Positions 26,609-35,645 of a stretch of 64,000 nt of DNA are shown here, piece after piece. The notes beneath the pieces were generated by a model that was not told where the DNA came from, made no database searches, and saw only the letters and a list, made by a program, of their open reading frames with translations. This DNA comes from Streptomyces sp. H39-S7 (lineage in GTDB: Bacteria > Actinomycetota > Actinomycetes > Streptomycetales > Streptomycetaceae). The stretch's first letter is position 1. Every line of letters starts with the position of its first letter. The stretch is taken from NCBI RefSeq assembly GCF_027158205.1, contig NZ_JAPVLU010000005.1:1251-65250 (forward strand), given 5' to 3'. A program made the position numbers and the translations under genes.

Positions 26609-28570
26609 GTGACCTTGCCGCCCTTCCTCACGCTGCCCCCCACCGACCGCGTGCAGTCGCCCCGCACCGGTTGGACCCGCGCGCACTGGGAGGCGGTGGC
26701 GGACCGGATGCTCGACGGGCTGGTGCCGTATGCCTCCCCCGGCTTCGCCCAGTACCGACTGCCGGGTCGTAACAGCTGGTCGGGGGTGGTGTCCGACGGG
26801 CTGGAGGGGTACGCGCGCTCCTTCCTGCTGGCCGCGTTCCGGATCGCGGGGGCGGGCGGCGAGGTGGACGCGCGGCTCATCGAGCGGTACGCCGCCGGGC
26901 TCGCGGCCGGCACCGATCCGGACAGCGGTGAGGCGTGGCCCGCGCTGACCGACTGCTCGCAGCAGATGGTCGAGGCGGCGTCGGTGGCGATCGCGCTGCA
27001 CGAGACGCGCCCGTGGATCTGGGACCGGCTCGACGCACGGGTCCAGGCGCGGGTGGCCGACTGGTTCTCCGGGTTCGTCGGGCACCGCACCCACGACAAC
27101 AACTGGCGGCTGTTCCAGGTGGTGTCCGAGCAGTTCCTGGCCTCGGTCGGGGCGCCGTTCAGCCAGGCCGACATCGACGGCGGCCTGGACCGTATCGAGG
27201 ACTGGTACGTCGGCGACGGCTGGTACACCGACGGGGACGGCCGCAACTTCGACTACTACATCGGCTGGGCGATGCATCTGTACCCGCTGCTGTGGGCGCG
27301 GATAGCGGGCGACCCGGACGGGGAGCGCGCCAAGGTCTACAAGGAGCGGCTCTCCCAGTACCTGACCACCTATCCGCACTTCTTCAGCGGCGACGGCGCC
27401 CCGGTCCACCAGGGGCGTTCCCTGACGTACCGCTTCGCCGCCGTCGCCCCGGTATGGATGGGGGCGCTCACCGACGCGACCCCGCTCCGGCCGGGAGCGA
27501 CGCGGCGGCTCGCCTCCGGGGTGCTGCGGCACTTCGTGGAGCGCGGGGTGCCCGACGAGCGCGGGCTGCTGTCGCTCGGCTGGCACGAGCCGTTCCTCCC
27601 CACCACGCAGGGGTATTCGGGCCCCGGGTCCCCGTACTGGGCGAGCAAGGGCTTCCTCGGTCTGCTGCTCCCCGCCGACCACCCCGTATGGACCGAGCGC
27701 GAGGTCGCGCTCCCGGTGGAGGAGGCCGACCAGTACACAGCGCTGCCCGCGCCCGGCTGGCTGCTGCACGGCACGAAGCACGACGGGATCGTCCGGCTGG
27801 TCAACCACGGCAGCGACCACTACGGTTTCGAGCCGTCCGGCGGCGCGGATGACCCGCACTACGCGCAGCTCGGCTACACCACCCACACCGCCCCGAACGC
27901 GGCCCCGCACGCCTGGCGACACCGCGTCGACAGCCACCTGGCCCTGGTCGGCGCCGACGGCACGCCGTCGCGGCGCGGCCGCATCCACCCGCTCACGGCG
28001 ACGGGCAGAACCGCGTCCTCCTGGCACGCCGTCACCTTCCCGGAGCCCGCGGAGCCCGCGGAGCCCGCGGAGCCCGCGGAGCCCGCAAGTGACGCGCAAC
28101 CCGCAGGATCCGCGGAACCCGCCGAGTACCGGATGGAGACGACGAGTCTCCTGCACGGGCCGTGGGAGGTACGGGTGCACCGGGTCGAAGCTCCGGCCGG
28201 AGTGACGGTCCGGGAGGGTGGTTACGCGGTCGCTGGGGCGGAGCCGCCGCGGGGCGAGAGCGGCCGGGGGTGGGCGATGGCCCGTACCGCGGCCGGTCTC
28301 TCCAGCGCGCTGGTCGGCCTGTTCGGCTGGGATGACGCGAGCGGCTTCGTTCACCGGGAGGTGGAGGCCAACGCGTTCGGGCCGCACTCGGCCACCCCGT
28401 GTCTGAGCTCCGGTCCGCACCCCGGCGGGAAGAGCGTCCATGTCACCCTCGTCGCACTCGCGGGCGACACCGTCCATCCTCGGGCGTTGCGCGACGCGAT
28501 CACGGCGACGGTGACGGAGCCCGCCGACGTGCGCGTCTCGTTCCCCGACGGAACCGTCCTCACCGTCTGA
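26609..28570 (+). CDS. DUF2264 domain protein (putative glycan-degrading enzyme)
   Basis: The GTG at 26609 has GGGAG seven bases upstream; the open frame reaches further but without homology. The 653-residue protein has the DUF2264 (alpha/alpha toroid) features RNSWSGVVSDGLEGYARSFL, HDNNWRLFQVVSEQFLASVG, WYTDGDGRNFDYYIGWAMHL and an Arg-rich QGRSLTYRF turn. About 15 residues of Glu-Pro-Ala repeat near the C-terminal third are encoded by a 9-bp tandem array. DUF2264 proteins resemble polysaccharide lyases or hydrolases acting on uronate or galactose-containing glycans. It is first in an operon with a GH2 beta-galactosidase. Confidence 0.85.
   Translation: MTLPPFLTLPPTDRVQSPRTGWTRAHWEAVADRMLDGLVPYASPGFAQYRLPGRNSWSGVVSDGLEGYARSFLLAAFRIAGAGGEVDARLIERYAAGLAAGTDPDSGEAWPALTDCSQQMVEAASVAIALHETRPWIWDRLDARVQARVADWFSGFVGHRTHDNNWRLFQVVSEQFLASVGAPFSQADIDGGLDRIEDWYVGDGWYTDGDGRNFDYYIGWAMHLYPLLWARIAGDPDGERAKVYKERLSQYLTTYPHFFSGDGAPVHQGRSLTYRFAAVAPVWMGALTDATPLRPGATRRLASGVLRHFVERGVPDERGLLSLGWHEPFLPTTQGYSGPGSPYWASKGFLGLLLPADHPVWTEREVALPVEEADQYTALPAPGWLLHGTKHDGIVRLVNHGSDHYGFEPSGGADDPHYAQLGYTTHTAPNAAPHAWRHRVDSHLALVGADGTPSRRGRIHPLTATGRTASSWHAVTFPEPAEPAEPAEPAEPASDAQPAGSAEPAEYRMETTSLLHGPWEVRVHRVEAPAGVTVREGGYAVAGAEPPRGESGRGWAMARTAAGLSSALVGLFGWDDASGFVHREVEANAFGPHSATPCLSSGPHPGGKSVHVTLVALAGDTVHPRALRDAITATVTEPADVRVSFPDGTVLTV
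28041..28086. repeat. 9-bp tandem repeat within DUF2264 gene (~5 units)
   Basis: About five near-perfect units of GAGCCCGCG encode Glu-Pro-Ala repeats. In-frame length variation between strains is expected. Confidence 0.75.
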
Positions 28571-28711
28571 CGGACACGCCCACCCATCGCCGATTCCACG
28601 ATCGGGTTCCGCACCGCCGGTCGAACAGGCAGGCTTGCCCTGTGCCCTCGATCGGCGGGCAGCCCAGGGGCCCGCCCCGAAGTCCGTTGTCGCCAGATGA
28701 GGAGCAACCCC

Positions 28712-31636
28712 ATGCACGAGGCGCGGCGTCCCGCGGCCGTCCCCTACTACGAGGACCCCTCCCCCGGCAGCGGCGCGTTGCCACCGCGCGCCTGGTGGAG
28801 CACGTCGGACGCGCGCTACGTGAGCCTGAACGGGGCATGGCGGTTCCGGCTGGCGCCGACCGCCGACGCGCACGACGACGGCTTCGCCCGGCCGGAGTTC
28901 GACGCCACCCGCTGGGATCTGCTGCCGGTGCCCGCGCACTGGCCGCTGCAGGGCCACGGCTCCCCCGCGTACACGAACGTCGTCTACCCCTTCCCCGTCG
29001 ATCCGCCGCGCGTTCCGACCGAGAACCCGACGGGTGACCACCGGCGCGCCTTCGACCTGCCGGACGACTGGCCGGGTGGGGCGGCGCTGCTGCGCTTCGA
29101 CGGCGTGGAGTCGTGCGCGCGGGTGTGGCTCAACGGGATGGAGCTGGGCACGTTCCAGGGCAGCCGGCTGCCGGTGGAGTTCGAGGTCGGGGAGCTGCTG
29201 CGGCCGCGGGGCAACGTGCTGGCGGTGCGCGTCCACCAGTGGTCGTCCGGCAGTTACCTGGAGGACCAGGACATGTGGTGGCTCCCGGGGATCTTCCGGG
29301 AGGTGACGCTGATCGAACGGCCGGAGGGATCGGTCGCGGACTTCTTCGTGCACGCCGGCTACGACCACGTCACGGGCACCGGCACGCTGCGCGTCGACTG
29401 CGAGCCCGCCGGCAGCGTCAGCGTCCCGGAGTTGGACCTGGACCTGGCGACCGGGGAGAGCGCGACCGTGCCCGTCGAGCCGTGGTCCGCCGAGATCCCG
29501 CGCCTGTACGACGCCGAACTGGCCACGGAGGGCGAGCGGATCCCGCTCCGGATCGGCTTCCGGACGGTGGCCGTCGAGGACGGCGTGTTCAAGGTCAACG
29601 GCCGGCGGATCCTGCTGCGGGGCGTCAACCGGCACGAGTTCCATCCCGACCACGGCCGGGTGCTGGATCTGGAGACGATGCGGCAGGACCTGCTGCTGAT
29701 GAAGCGTCACAACATCAACGCCGTTCGCACCAGCCACTATCCGCCGCATCCGGCCTTTCTCGACCTCTGCGACGAGTTGGGTATGTGGACCGTCGACGAG
29801 TGCGATCTGGAGACGCACGGTTTCGAGAAGGTGGGCTGGCGCGGCAACCCGGTCGACGACGAGCGCTGGACCCCCGCGCTGCTGGACCGGGCAGCGCGCA
29901 TGGTCGAGCGCGACAAGAACCATCCGTCCGTCGTGATGTGGTCGCTCGGAAACGAATGCGGGACCGGTCGGGGGCTGTCGGCGATGGCGTCGTGGATCCG
30001 CGACCGCGACCCGGACCGCCCGATCCACTACGAGGGCGATCCGTCGTGCGCGGACACCGACGTGTACTCGCGGATGTACGCCGACCACGCCGAGGTCGCG
30101 CTCATCGGGCGGCGGAATGAACTCCCCCTCGCCGATGCCGAGTCGGACGCGAAGCGACGCACCCTGCCTTTCATCCTGTGCGAGTACGCGCACGCCATGG
30201 GCAACGGGCCCGGCGGGCTGAGTGAGTACCAGAAGCTCTTCGAGACCTACGAGCGGTGCCAGGGCGGCTTCGTCTGGGAGTGGATCGACCACGGGTTGCG
30301 GCAGCGCACCGGCTCCGGGGTGGAGTTCTTCGCCTACGGCGGCGACTTCGGCGAGGAGCTGCACGACGGCAACTTCGTCTGCGACGGGCTGGTCTTCCCC
30401 GACCGCACGCCGTCGCCCGGCCTGATCGAGTACAAGAAGGTCATCGAGCCGGTCAGGATCGACGGCGACAGCGCGGCCGGCACCGTGCGGATCACCAACG
30501 GGTACGACTTCGCCGACCTGTCGTCGCTGTCGTTCCGCTGGGCGTACGAGGTGGAGGGTGAGGCCGTCGACCACGGCGAGCTGGACGTCCCGGCTCTGGC
30601 GGCCGGCGCTGCCGTCGAACTGGAGCTTCCACCGGTGCCGGAAGGCAAGGGGGACGGGGAGGCCTGGTGGACGGTGCGGGCGACCCTCGCCGACGACACC
30701 GGGTGGGCGCCGGCCGGGCATGAGGTGGCCTGGGGGCAGTTCGCCGCGGCGCCGACCGCGCGCGCTGCCGTGTCGGCTGCGCCGCGGGCCCCGCGCCGCG
30801 CCGAGGGCGGCGTCGTCCTGCTCGGGCCCGGCACGTTCGACGCCGTCACCGGCGCGCTCAAGTACCTGGGCCACTTCGAGATCGCCGGACCGCCGCGGCT
30901 CGACGTGTGGCGCGCGCCGACCGACAACGACGCGGGTTCCGGACGGCACCCCGGCATTCAGCTGGACCGGCGGTGGCGGGAGGCCGGACTGCACCGGATG
31001 CGGCACCGCCTCGACGGGGTCGAGCTCGGCGCCGACACGCTGACCGTCGCCACCCGTGTCGCGCCGGCGGCCGAGGACCTCGCCCTGCGGACCGTCTACA
31101 CCTGGACCGCGACCGGCGAACGGCTGCGACTCACCGTGGACGTCACCCCGGAGGGCGACTGGGCCGTCCCGCTGCCGCGGATCGGGTTGCGGCTGGGCGT
31201 CTGCGGGAGCCTGGACGGCGTCGAGTGGTGGGGCGGCGGTCCCGGCGAGGCGTACCCCGACTCGCGGGCAGCGTCCCGGATCGGGCGGTACAAGAGCACG
31301 GTCGACGCGCTGCAGACGCCCTACGTCAGGCCGCAGGAGAACGGCGCGCGGGCCGACGTCCGCTGGGCACGGCTTCGTCGCGAGGACGGGCAGGGCGTGC
31401 AGGTCACCGGCGACCCGGACTTCTGGTTCACCGCGCGGCGCTGGACCGGGGAGCAGCTCGACGCGGCCGGCCACACCTACGACCTCGCGCCGTCCGGGAC
31501 GATCTGGCTCAACCTGGACCACGGCCAGCAGGGCATCGGCAGCGGCTCCTGCGGGCCCGGGGCCCTGCCGCAGTACTGGCTCACCGCCGCCCCGATGACG
31601 TTTTCCTTCACGTTCGGCATTCTGGAGACCCCATGA
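28712..31636 (+). CDS. lacZ: Glycoside hydrolase family 2 beta-galactosidase
   Basis: ATG 28712 follows GAGGAG; the 974-residue length fits LacZ-type GH2 enzymes. The order is a jelly-roll sugar-binding domain (SLNGAWRFRLAP... DQDMWWLPGIFREVTL), Ig-like GH2 domains, the TIM barrel and a C-terminal beta-galactosidase small chain (GGGPGEAYPDSRA). The acid/base Glu is E415 in VVMWSLGNECGTG and the nucleophile is E491 in FILCEYAHAMGNGPGG. GVNRHEFHPDHGR is the usual Mg2+/substrate loop. There is no signal peptide, so it is cytoplasmic. It lies between DUF2264 and a GNAT gene, with ATGA coupling to the latter. Confidence 0.94.
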   Translation: MHEARRPAAVPYYEDPSPGSGALPPRAWWSTSDARYVSLNGAWRFRLAPTADAHDDGFARPEFDATRWDLLPVPAHWPLQGHGSPAYTNVVYPFPVDPPRVPTENPTGDHRRAFDLPDDWPGGAALLRFDGVESCARVWLNGMELGTFQGSRLPVEFEVGELLRPRGNVLAVRVHQWSSGSYLEDQDMWWLPGIFREVTLIERPEGSVADFFVHAGYDHVTGTGTLRVDCEPAGSVSVPELDLDLATGESATVPVEPWSAEIPRLYDAELATEGERIPLRIGFRTVAVEDGVFKVNGRRILLRGVNRHEFHPDHGRVLDLETMRQDLLLMKRHNINAVRTSHYPPHPAFLDLCDELGMWTVDECDLETHGFEKVGWRGNPVDDERWTPALLDRAARMVERDKNHPSVVMWSLGNECGTGRGLSAMASWIRDRDPDRPIHYEGDPSCADTDVYSRMYADHAEVALIGRRNELPLADAESDAKRRTLPFILCEYAHAMGNGPGGLSEYQKLFETYERCQGGFVWEWIDHGLRQRTGSGVEFFAYGGDFGEELHDGNFVCDGLVFPDRTPSPGLIEYKKVIEPVRIDGDSAAGTVRITNGYDFADLSSLSFRWAYEVEGEAVDHGELDVPALAAGAAVELELPPVPEGKGDGEAWWTVRATLADDTGWAPAGHEVAWGQFAAAPTARAAVSAAPRAPRRAEGGVVLLGPGTFDAVTGALKYLGHFEIAGPPRLDVWRAPTDNDAGSGRHPGIQLDRRWREAGLHRMRHRLDGVELGADTLTVATRVAPAAEDLALRTVYTWTATGERLRLTVDVTPEGDWAVPLPRIGLRLGVCGSLDGVEWWGGGPGEAYPDSRAASRIGRYKSTVDALQTPYVRPQENGARADVRWARLRREDGQGVQVTGDPDFWFTARRWTGEQLDAAGHTYDLAPSGTIWLNLDHGQQGIGSGSCGPGALPQYWLTAAPMTFSFTFGILETP

Positions 31637-32238
31637 TCCGCCCCTACCGCCCCGCGGACCTTCCCGCGCTCTACGACATCTGTGTCCGCACCGGCCAGGA
31701 GGGCGGGGACGCGCGGCCGTTCTACGACGACCACGACCTGCTGGGAACGCTCTTCGCGGCGCCGTACGCGCGGCTGGAGCCGGAGCTGACCTTCGTCATG
31801 GACGACGGGCAGGGCAACGCGGTCGGCTACGTCCTGGGGACGGCCGACACTGCCACCTTCGTGAAGCGGTTCCGCGGCGAGTGGCTGCCCGAGGTGGCGG
31901 ACCGTTACCCGGCACCCGCCACCCTGGAGCCGACCACCCCGCACGAGATCATGGTGGACCTGCTGCACCGGCCGGAGCGGATGCTCGTGCCCGAGTTGAC
32001 CTCGTATCCGGCGCATCTGCACATCGACCTGCTCCCCGGCTACCAGGGAGCGGGCCACGGGCGGGCGCTGATGGAGGCCTTCCTCGCGGCGCTGGCCGCC
32101 GCGGGCGTCGCCTCGGTCCACCTGGGGATGGTCACGGCGAACGTCCGGGCCCGGCACTTCTACGACCGCATGGGCTTCCATGAGATCGCGGTGGCGGACC
32201 CGGGACCGCTCACCTACCTGGGGCGCGCCACCTCGTAG
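31633..32238 (+). CDS. GNAT-family N-acetyltransferase
   Basis: Its ATG overlaps the lacZ stop (ATGA). The 201-residue product starts MIRPYRPADLPALYDICVRT and has the acetyl-CoA-binding motif A in LHIDLLPGYQGAGHGRALME. Motif B follows as VHLGMVTANVRARHFYDRMG. This resembles O-GlcNAcase-associated or amino-sugar acetyltransferases near glycosidases, so an amino sugar or glycan fragment is a plausible substrate (inference). Its 3' end overlaps the converging metallo-hydrolase gene by ~25 bp. Confidence 0.9.
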   Translation: MIRPYRPADLPALYDICVRTGQEGGDARPFYDDHDLLGTLFAAPYARLEPELTFVMDDGQGNAVGYVLGTADTATFVKRFRGEWLPEVADRYPAPATLEPTTPHEIMVDLLHRPERMLVPELTSYPAHLHIDLLPGYQGAGHGRALMEAFLAALAAAGVASVHLGMVTANVRARHFYDRMGFHEIAVADPGPLTYLGRATS

Positions 32239-32668
32239 TCCTCCGCGCCGTCGGAACCGTCCGTATTGTCCGCAGCGTCCGCAGTGTCGACGCCCGCCGT
32301 GCTCTCCCCGGTGGCCGGGGCTTCGGGCGCGCCATCCGGTACGGCGGCGTCGGAGGCCACGGGTGCGTACTGCGGCCAGCCGCCCGCCGGCGGCACGGCG
32401 ACCGCGCGCCACCACCAGTCGTCGGCGAGATCGGCCGAGGGCTCGAAGGGGGCTCCCGGGCGTGGGGTGGCGATCTTCGCGCCCAGTTCCCTCGCCGCCG
32501 CGAGAGTGCCCTCGGCCGGGTCGGCCCACGGGTGCGGGGCGAGGTTGAACGTGCCCCAGTGGATCGGCAGCATCGCGCCGTGGGGTGTGCCGCCGGACAG
32601 GTCGACGTGCGCCCGCACGCCTTCCTCGGGCGTCATGTGGATGTCGGGCCAGATCCACACGTGTGGGG
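32214..32668 (-). pseudogene. UlaG-like MBL-fold metallo-hydrolase, 3' part, interrupted by prophage
   Basis: The minus strand encodes WPDIHMTPEEGVRAHVDLSG, then AMLPIHWGTFNLAPHPWADP and an acidic tail. These are the C-terminal hallmarks of UlaG-type metallo-beta-lactamase-fold hydrolases (the HWGTF His is a metal ligand). Upstream of the WPDIH residues the protein becomes non-homologous (MSNPNRWFQRVWIWDQSHIR...). This marks the point where phage DNA joins. The N-terminal half with the HxHxDH motif must lie at the far attR end, outside the window. Confidence 0.82.
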
Positions 32669-32800
32669 ACACAACTCTGTCCGCGTACAGATGTCGGAGG
32701 TCCAGAACCACGCTCGTAACCGTCCGTAGCGACGCGTGCGCGCGTATGTGGCTTTGATCCCAGATCCACACCCTCTGGAACCAACGGTTAGGATTCGACA
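32640..32800. other. Prophage left attachment junction (attL region)
   Basis: Chromosomal coding similarity ends around 32655-32668 and the phage integrase starts at 32801. The 12-mer CCAGATCCACAC occurs at 32649-32660 (the junction) and again at 32760-32771 in the phage side. The exact crossover dinucleotide cannot be set without attR or an empty attB. Confidence 0.7.
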
Positions 32801-34432
32801 ATGTTCGAACAGGAGTCCCAGAGCGAGGCCGCGGTCTTGCTTGAAGACAACCCGGGGTATCCCGTTCTCGGCCTGGAATGGTCCGTAGCCGAGCGCACAG
32901 AGCTTGATGACCTCATGCGGCGCATGGCGGCGCTGCCCGCCGAGGCCCCCAGGGCGTTGCTATCCATCCGCCTGTCAGTGCTGACCGACGAAACCACGTC
33001 CCCGATCCGGCAGGAACTCGACCTCTACCGGTTCGCTCTAAACCGTGGTTGCCGTGTCGTCGGTGTCGCACGGGACCTGAACGTCAGCGCCACCAAGGTC
33101 CCGCCGTGGAAGCGTCCAGAGCTGGGCGATTGGATCAACAACCGCGCGCCCGAGTTCGACCAGATTCTGTTCTGGAAGCTGGATCGCTTCGTCCGGCGCA
33201 TCTCCGATCTGCACCTGATGATCGAGTGGTGCAAGGAGTACAGCAAGGTTCTTGCGGCCGACAAGGACCCCATCGACCTTGACAGCGCCTACGGCGAAAT
33301 GATGGTCACGATGATTGCGGGTATGGCCCGCATTGAGGCCGCGAACACCGGCGTTCGTCTTGAGTCGCTGTGGAAGTACGCCCGCACCACCGAACGTTGG
33401 CTCATCGGCAAGCCGGTCTACGGCTACACCACCGAGGAAACCCCACAGGGCCGCAGGCTCGTCCAGGACCCACAGAAGGTCAGAGTTCTCCGCTGGATCT
33501 TCGCCATGCTCAAGCGCGGCAGGTCCATGTACCGGATCACCCAGATAGTGAACCGCGCTGGCATACCCGCGCCGAGCGGCGGCAAGTGGTATGCGCGCAA
33601 CCTGATGTCAATCCTGACGAACCCGGCCCTGAAAGGTGTGCGGACGATCCGGCCCCCCAAGGCCAAGAGCAAGGACATCTCGCGCATCGTCTACGGCACC
33701 GACGGCAAGCCCTTGCAGCTTGCCCCGCCAATCTTCACTGACGACGAGTTCAACGAGATGCAGGCGATCCACGCGCACAACAGCAAGCACGGTAGCCGTG
33801 AGTCCAAGAAGAAACTGTCCCGCTTCCTCGGTGTCGTGAAGCACGGCCACTGTGGCGAGAACATGTACAAGCACACCACCCGGAAAAAGCGCAAATCCGG
33901 CAAGATCGACGTGTACAACACTCTGCGTTGCTCGTCCTACACGCGGGAACCGTGCGGCGGCCCCACTCACCCGGACGCTGACGCTGTGTACGCCAGCCTC
34001 GCCGATACCGTCCTTGAGCAGTTGGGTGACTACGAAGTCATCCACCGCCAGTACACCCGTGGTGCGGAGAACCTGGCACGGGTCAGTGACCTTGAGGCGT
34101 CGATCAAGCACTACATGGATGGCCTCGAACCTGGGGGGTCGTTCGCAGTGGGCGGCTTCATCCAGAGGCAGGCGACAGAGACGCTTCAGCAGCTCGGTGC
34201 CGAGCTGTCGGCGATCGACCCTGACACCACCCAAGACCGGTGGGAGTACAAATCCAAGGGTGTGACCTACGGGGAGCACTGGGCGACCATGGGCATGGAC
34301 CAGATGGAAGACGATCTGGTTCGGGCCGGCATCACGTTCGTGGTCTACGCGGAACATGCGGACCTGCTGATACCTGACGACGTGAAGACACGCCTGGTGG
34401 TGCGGGACGACTACTTCAAGAAGCGCCTATAA
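32801..34432 (+). CDS. int: Large serine recombinase (phage integrase)
   Basis: The 543-residue product has an N-terminal resolvase/invertase domain: SIRLSVLTDETTSPIRQELD with the catalytic Ser in RLSVLTD, then FWKLDRFVRRISDLHLMIEW. A recombinase domain follows (LIGKPVYGYTTEE, IVNRAGIPAPSGGKWYARNL), then a zinc-ribbon domain (VVKHGHCGENM ... LRCSSYTREPCGG). A coiled-coil-containing C-terminus typical of serine integrases ends it. It is the first phage gene at the left junction and is followed by a strong terminator. It inserts the phage into an UlaG-like hydrolase gene. Recombination uses a Ser-linked 2-bp staggered break. Confidence 0.95.
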   Translation: MFEQESQSEAAVLLEDNPGYPVLGLEWSVAERTELDDLMRRMAALPAEAPRALLSIRLSVLTDETTSPIRQELDLYRFALNRGCRVVGVARDLNVSATKVPPWKRPELGDWINNRAPEFDQILFWKLDRFVRRISDLHLMIEWCKEYSKVLAADKDPIDLDSAYGEMMVTMIAGMARIEAANTGVRLESLWKYARTTERWLIGKPVYGYTTEETPQGRRLVQDPQKVRVLRWIFAMLKRGRSMYRITQIVNRAGIPAPSGGKWYARNLMSILTNPALKGVRTIRPPKAKSKDISRIVYGTDGKPLQLAPPIFTDDEFNEMQAIHAHNSKHGSRESKKKLSRFLGVVKHGHCGENMYKHTTRKKRKSGKIDVYNTLRCSSYTREPCGGPTHPDADAVYASLADTVLEQLGDYEVIHRQYTRGAENLARVSDLEASIKHYMDGLEPGGSFAVGGFIQRQATETLQQLGAELSAIDPDTTQDRWEYKSKGVTYGEHWATMGMDQMEDDLVRAGITFVVYAEHADLLIPDDVKTRLVVRDDYFKKRL

Positions 34433-34437
34433 CAAGA

Positions 34438-34471
34438 GGAACCCCCCGCGCCTCTCGGCGCGGGGGGTTCC
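34438..34471. terminator. Strong terminator after integrase
   Basis: An almost perfect hairpin (GGAACCCCCCGCGC / GCGCGGGGGGTTCC, loop CTCTCG) immediately follows the integrase stop. Confidence 0.85.
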
Positions 34472-34474
34472 TGC

Positions 34475-34543
34475 TTAGCGTTCCTTGATCGTGATCAGCT
34501 CGCGCTCTCCATTGGAGCTGACTCGGTATACGAATATTCTCAT
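34475..34543 (-). CDS. Possible 22-aa phage microprotein
   Basis: A leftward ATG ORF (MRIFVYRVSSNGERELITIK, then ER) lies at the end of the early operon. Its YRVSSNGER stretch recalls YRVGPNGER in the 50-aa phage gene at 44840-44992, which is the only support for it being real. Confidence 0.3.
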   Translation of the reverse strand: MRIFVYRVSSNGERELITIKER

Positions 34544-34621
34544 CAGTTCACCAACCAGGCTCAACGGCGGTACCCGCCGGATCGGTTGCGCACTTTGGCC
34601 CGGCGTCTCCGCCGGGGGCGC

Positions 34622-35584
34622 TCAAAAGGAAGCGGATCGGTAGGGCGTCAAATCGACAGGAGCCGCCTGCTTGGCCTTGTCCTTGCTGCGGATGCTGGAT
34701 ACGTACGCTGCATGGGTCTCGACTCCGTTCTGCATGAGCACCTGGACCACCTCCGCGTGACTCATCTCGGGCTGGCGGGAAATCACCAGTCGGATAGCCG
34801 ACGAGACAGGCAGAGCCGACAGCGGCGGTTCCCAGTAGGAATCTGCGGCCGAGTCGGGCACCGGGAACATGGGGGCCGGCCCATCGGGCAGCACACCCCA
34901 CTCATGGTCACCGTCGATGGACGCTAGGCCGGCGACACTCTTGCGCCGCTTCAACCGCTCCACAAGGTGGGCCTCAGCCTTGACGGCCTCAGGCCCTTCA
35001 AGGCCGTGCTGTGCGGCGTCCACGGCCTTGGAGAGTCGCAAGGACAGACGCGCTGCCTTCCGGTTCGAGGTAACCCGAGACAGCTCATCAGCAAGGCGTA
35101 CAGCCCTGTCAGTTGCACGATTCCGAGCGATAGCCGCGGAGTCCGCGCCCCGCGTGCCCAGGCCGAGCCGTGAAACCATCCGCTCCCGGATCTCGACCCA
35201 GGCCCGCTTGAGAAGCCCATCCGCCTTCGTCTCGTGGAGAGCGTCCAACGACAGAAGGAAGTGCAGCAGGACGCCGGCCAGGCCCGGCCCGAGTGCTACC
35301 CGCATGATGCCTCCCCCGCCTCCTGAAACCGAGAACGCGGGGATCGCTTGTAGGGCGACCAGGCCGTAGCTGAACAGAAGTGAAGCCTTGGTTCGAGTAG
35401 CCCAGGCATGCAGTACCAGGGCGACCACGGCCAGTTCTGCGACTCCGGTGAGAACGCCTCGCTCTGTGGTGTCGGTAATGCCCAGATGGCCCCCGACGTA
35501 GCGGTAGCTGGTGTTAGCGCTCATCGCCAGCGCGATCAGTGCTGGGAGTACCAGGCCGGCGGTTGCGACCCTCTCCTTGCTCAC
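34622..35584 (-). CDS. Phage multi-pass membrane protein with long cytoplasmic tail
   Basis: GTG 35584 has GGGGGAA upstream. The first ~115 residues hold about four predicted transmembrane helices (ATAGLVLPALIALAMSAN... GVAELAVVALVLHAWATR... LGPGLAGVLLHFLLSLDALH). The remaining ~200 residues are helical and charged, ending SHAEVVQVLMQNGVETHAAY, a helix-turn-helix-like stretch. The layout recalls Streptomyces plasmid DUF2637/spread proteins. It is the last gene of the leftward early operon, with a GC hairpin at 34597-34615 just beyond. Role is unknown; a membrane or superinfection function is possible. Confidence 0.6.
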   Translation of the reverse strand: MSKERVATAGLVLPALIALAMSANTSYRYVGGHLGITDTTERGVLTGVAELAVVALVLHAWATRTKASLLFSYGLVALQAIPAFSVSGGGGGIMRVALGPGLAGVLLHFLLSLDALHETKADGLLKRAWVEIRERMVSRLGLGTRGADSAAIARNRATDRAVRLADELSRVTSNRKAARLSLRLSKAVDAAQHGLEGPEAVKAEAHLVERLKRRKSVAGLASIDGDHEWGVLPDGPAPMFPVPDSAADSYWEPPLSALPVSSAIRLVISRQPEMSHAEVVQVLMQNGVETHAAYVSSIRSKDKAKQAAPVDLTPYRSASF

Positions 35585-35645
35585 GTTTCCCCCATGGAAA
35601 AGGGCCGGTGAGGATGTCCCACCGGCCCTGCTGTCGTCGTCTTTC

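Noticed and set aside
26585-31522. A 1645-codon minus-strand ORF opposite DUF2264 and lacZ
   Set aside because: Its product is low complexity and has no domain, whereas the plus strand encodes two recognised enzymes with catalytic residues.
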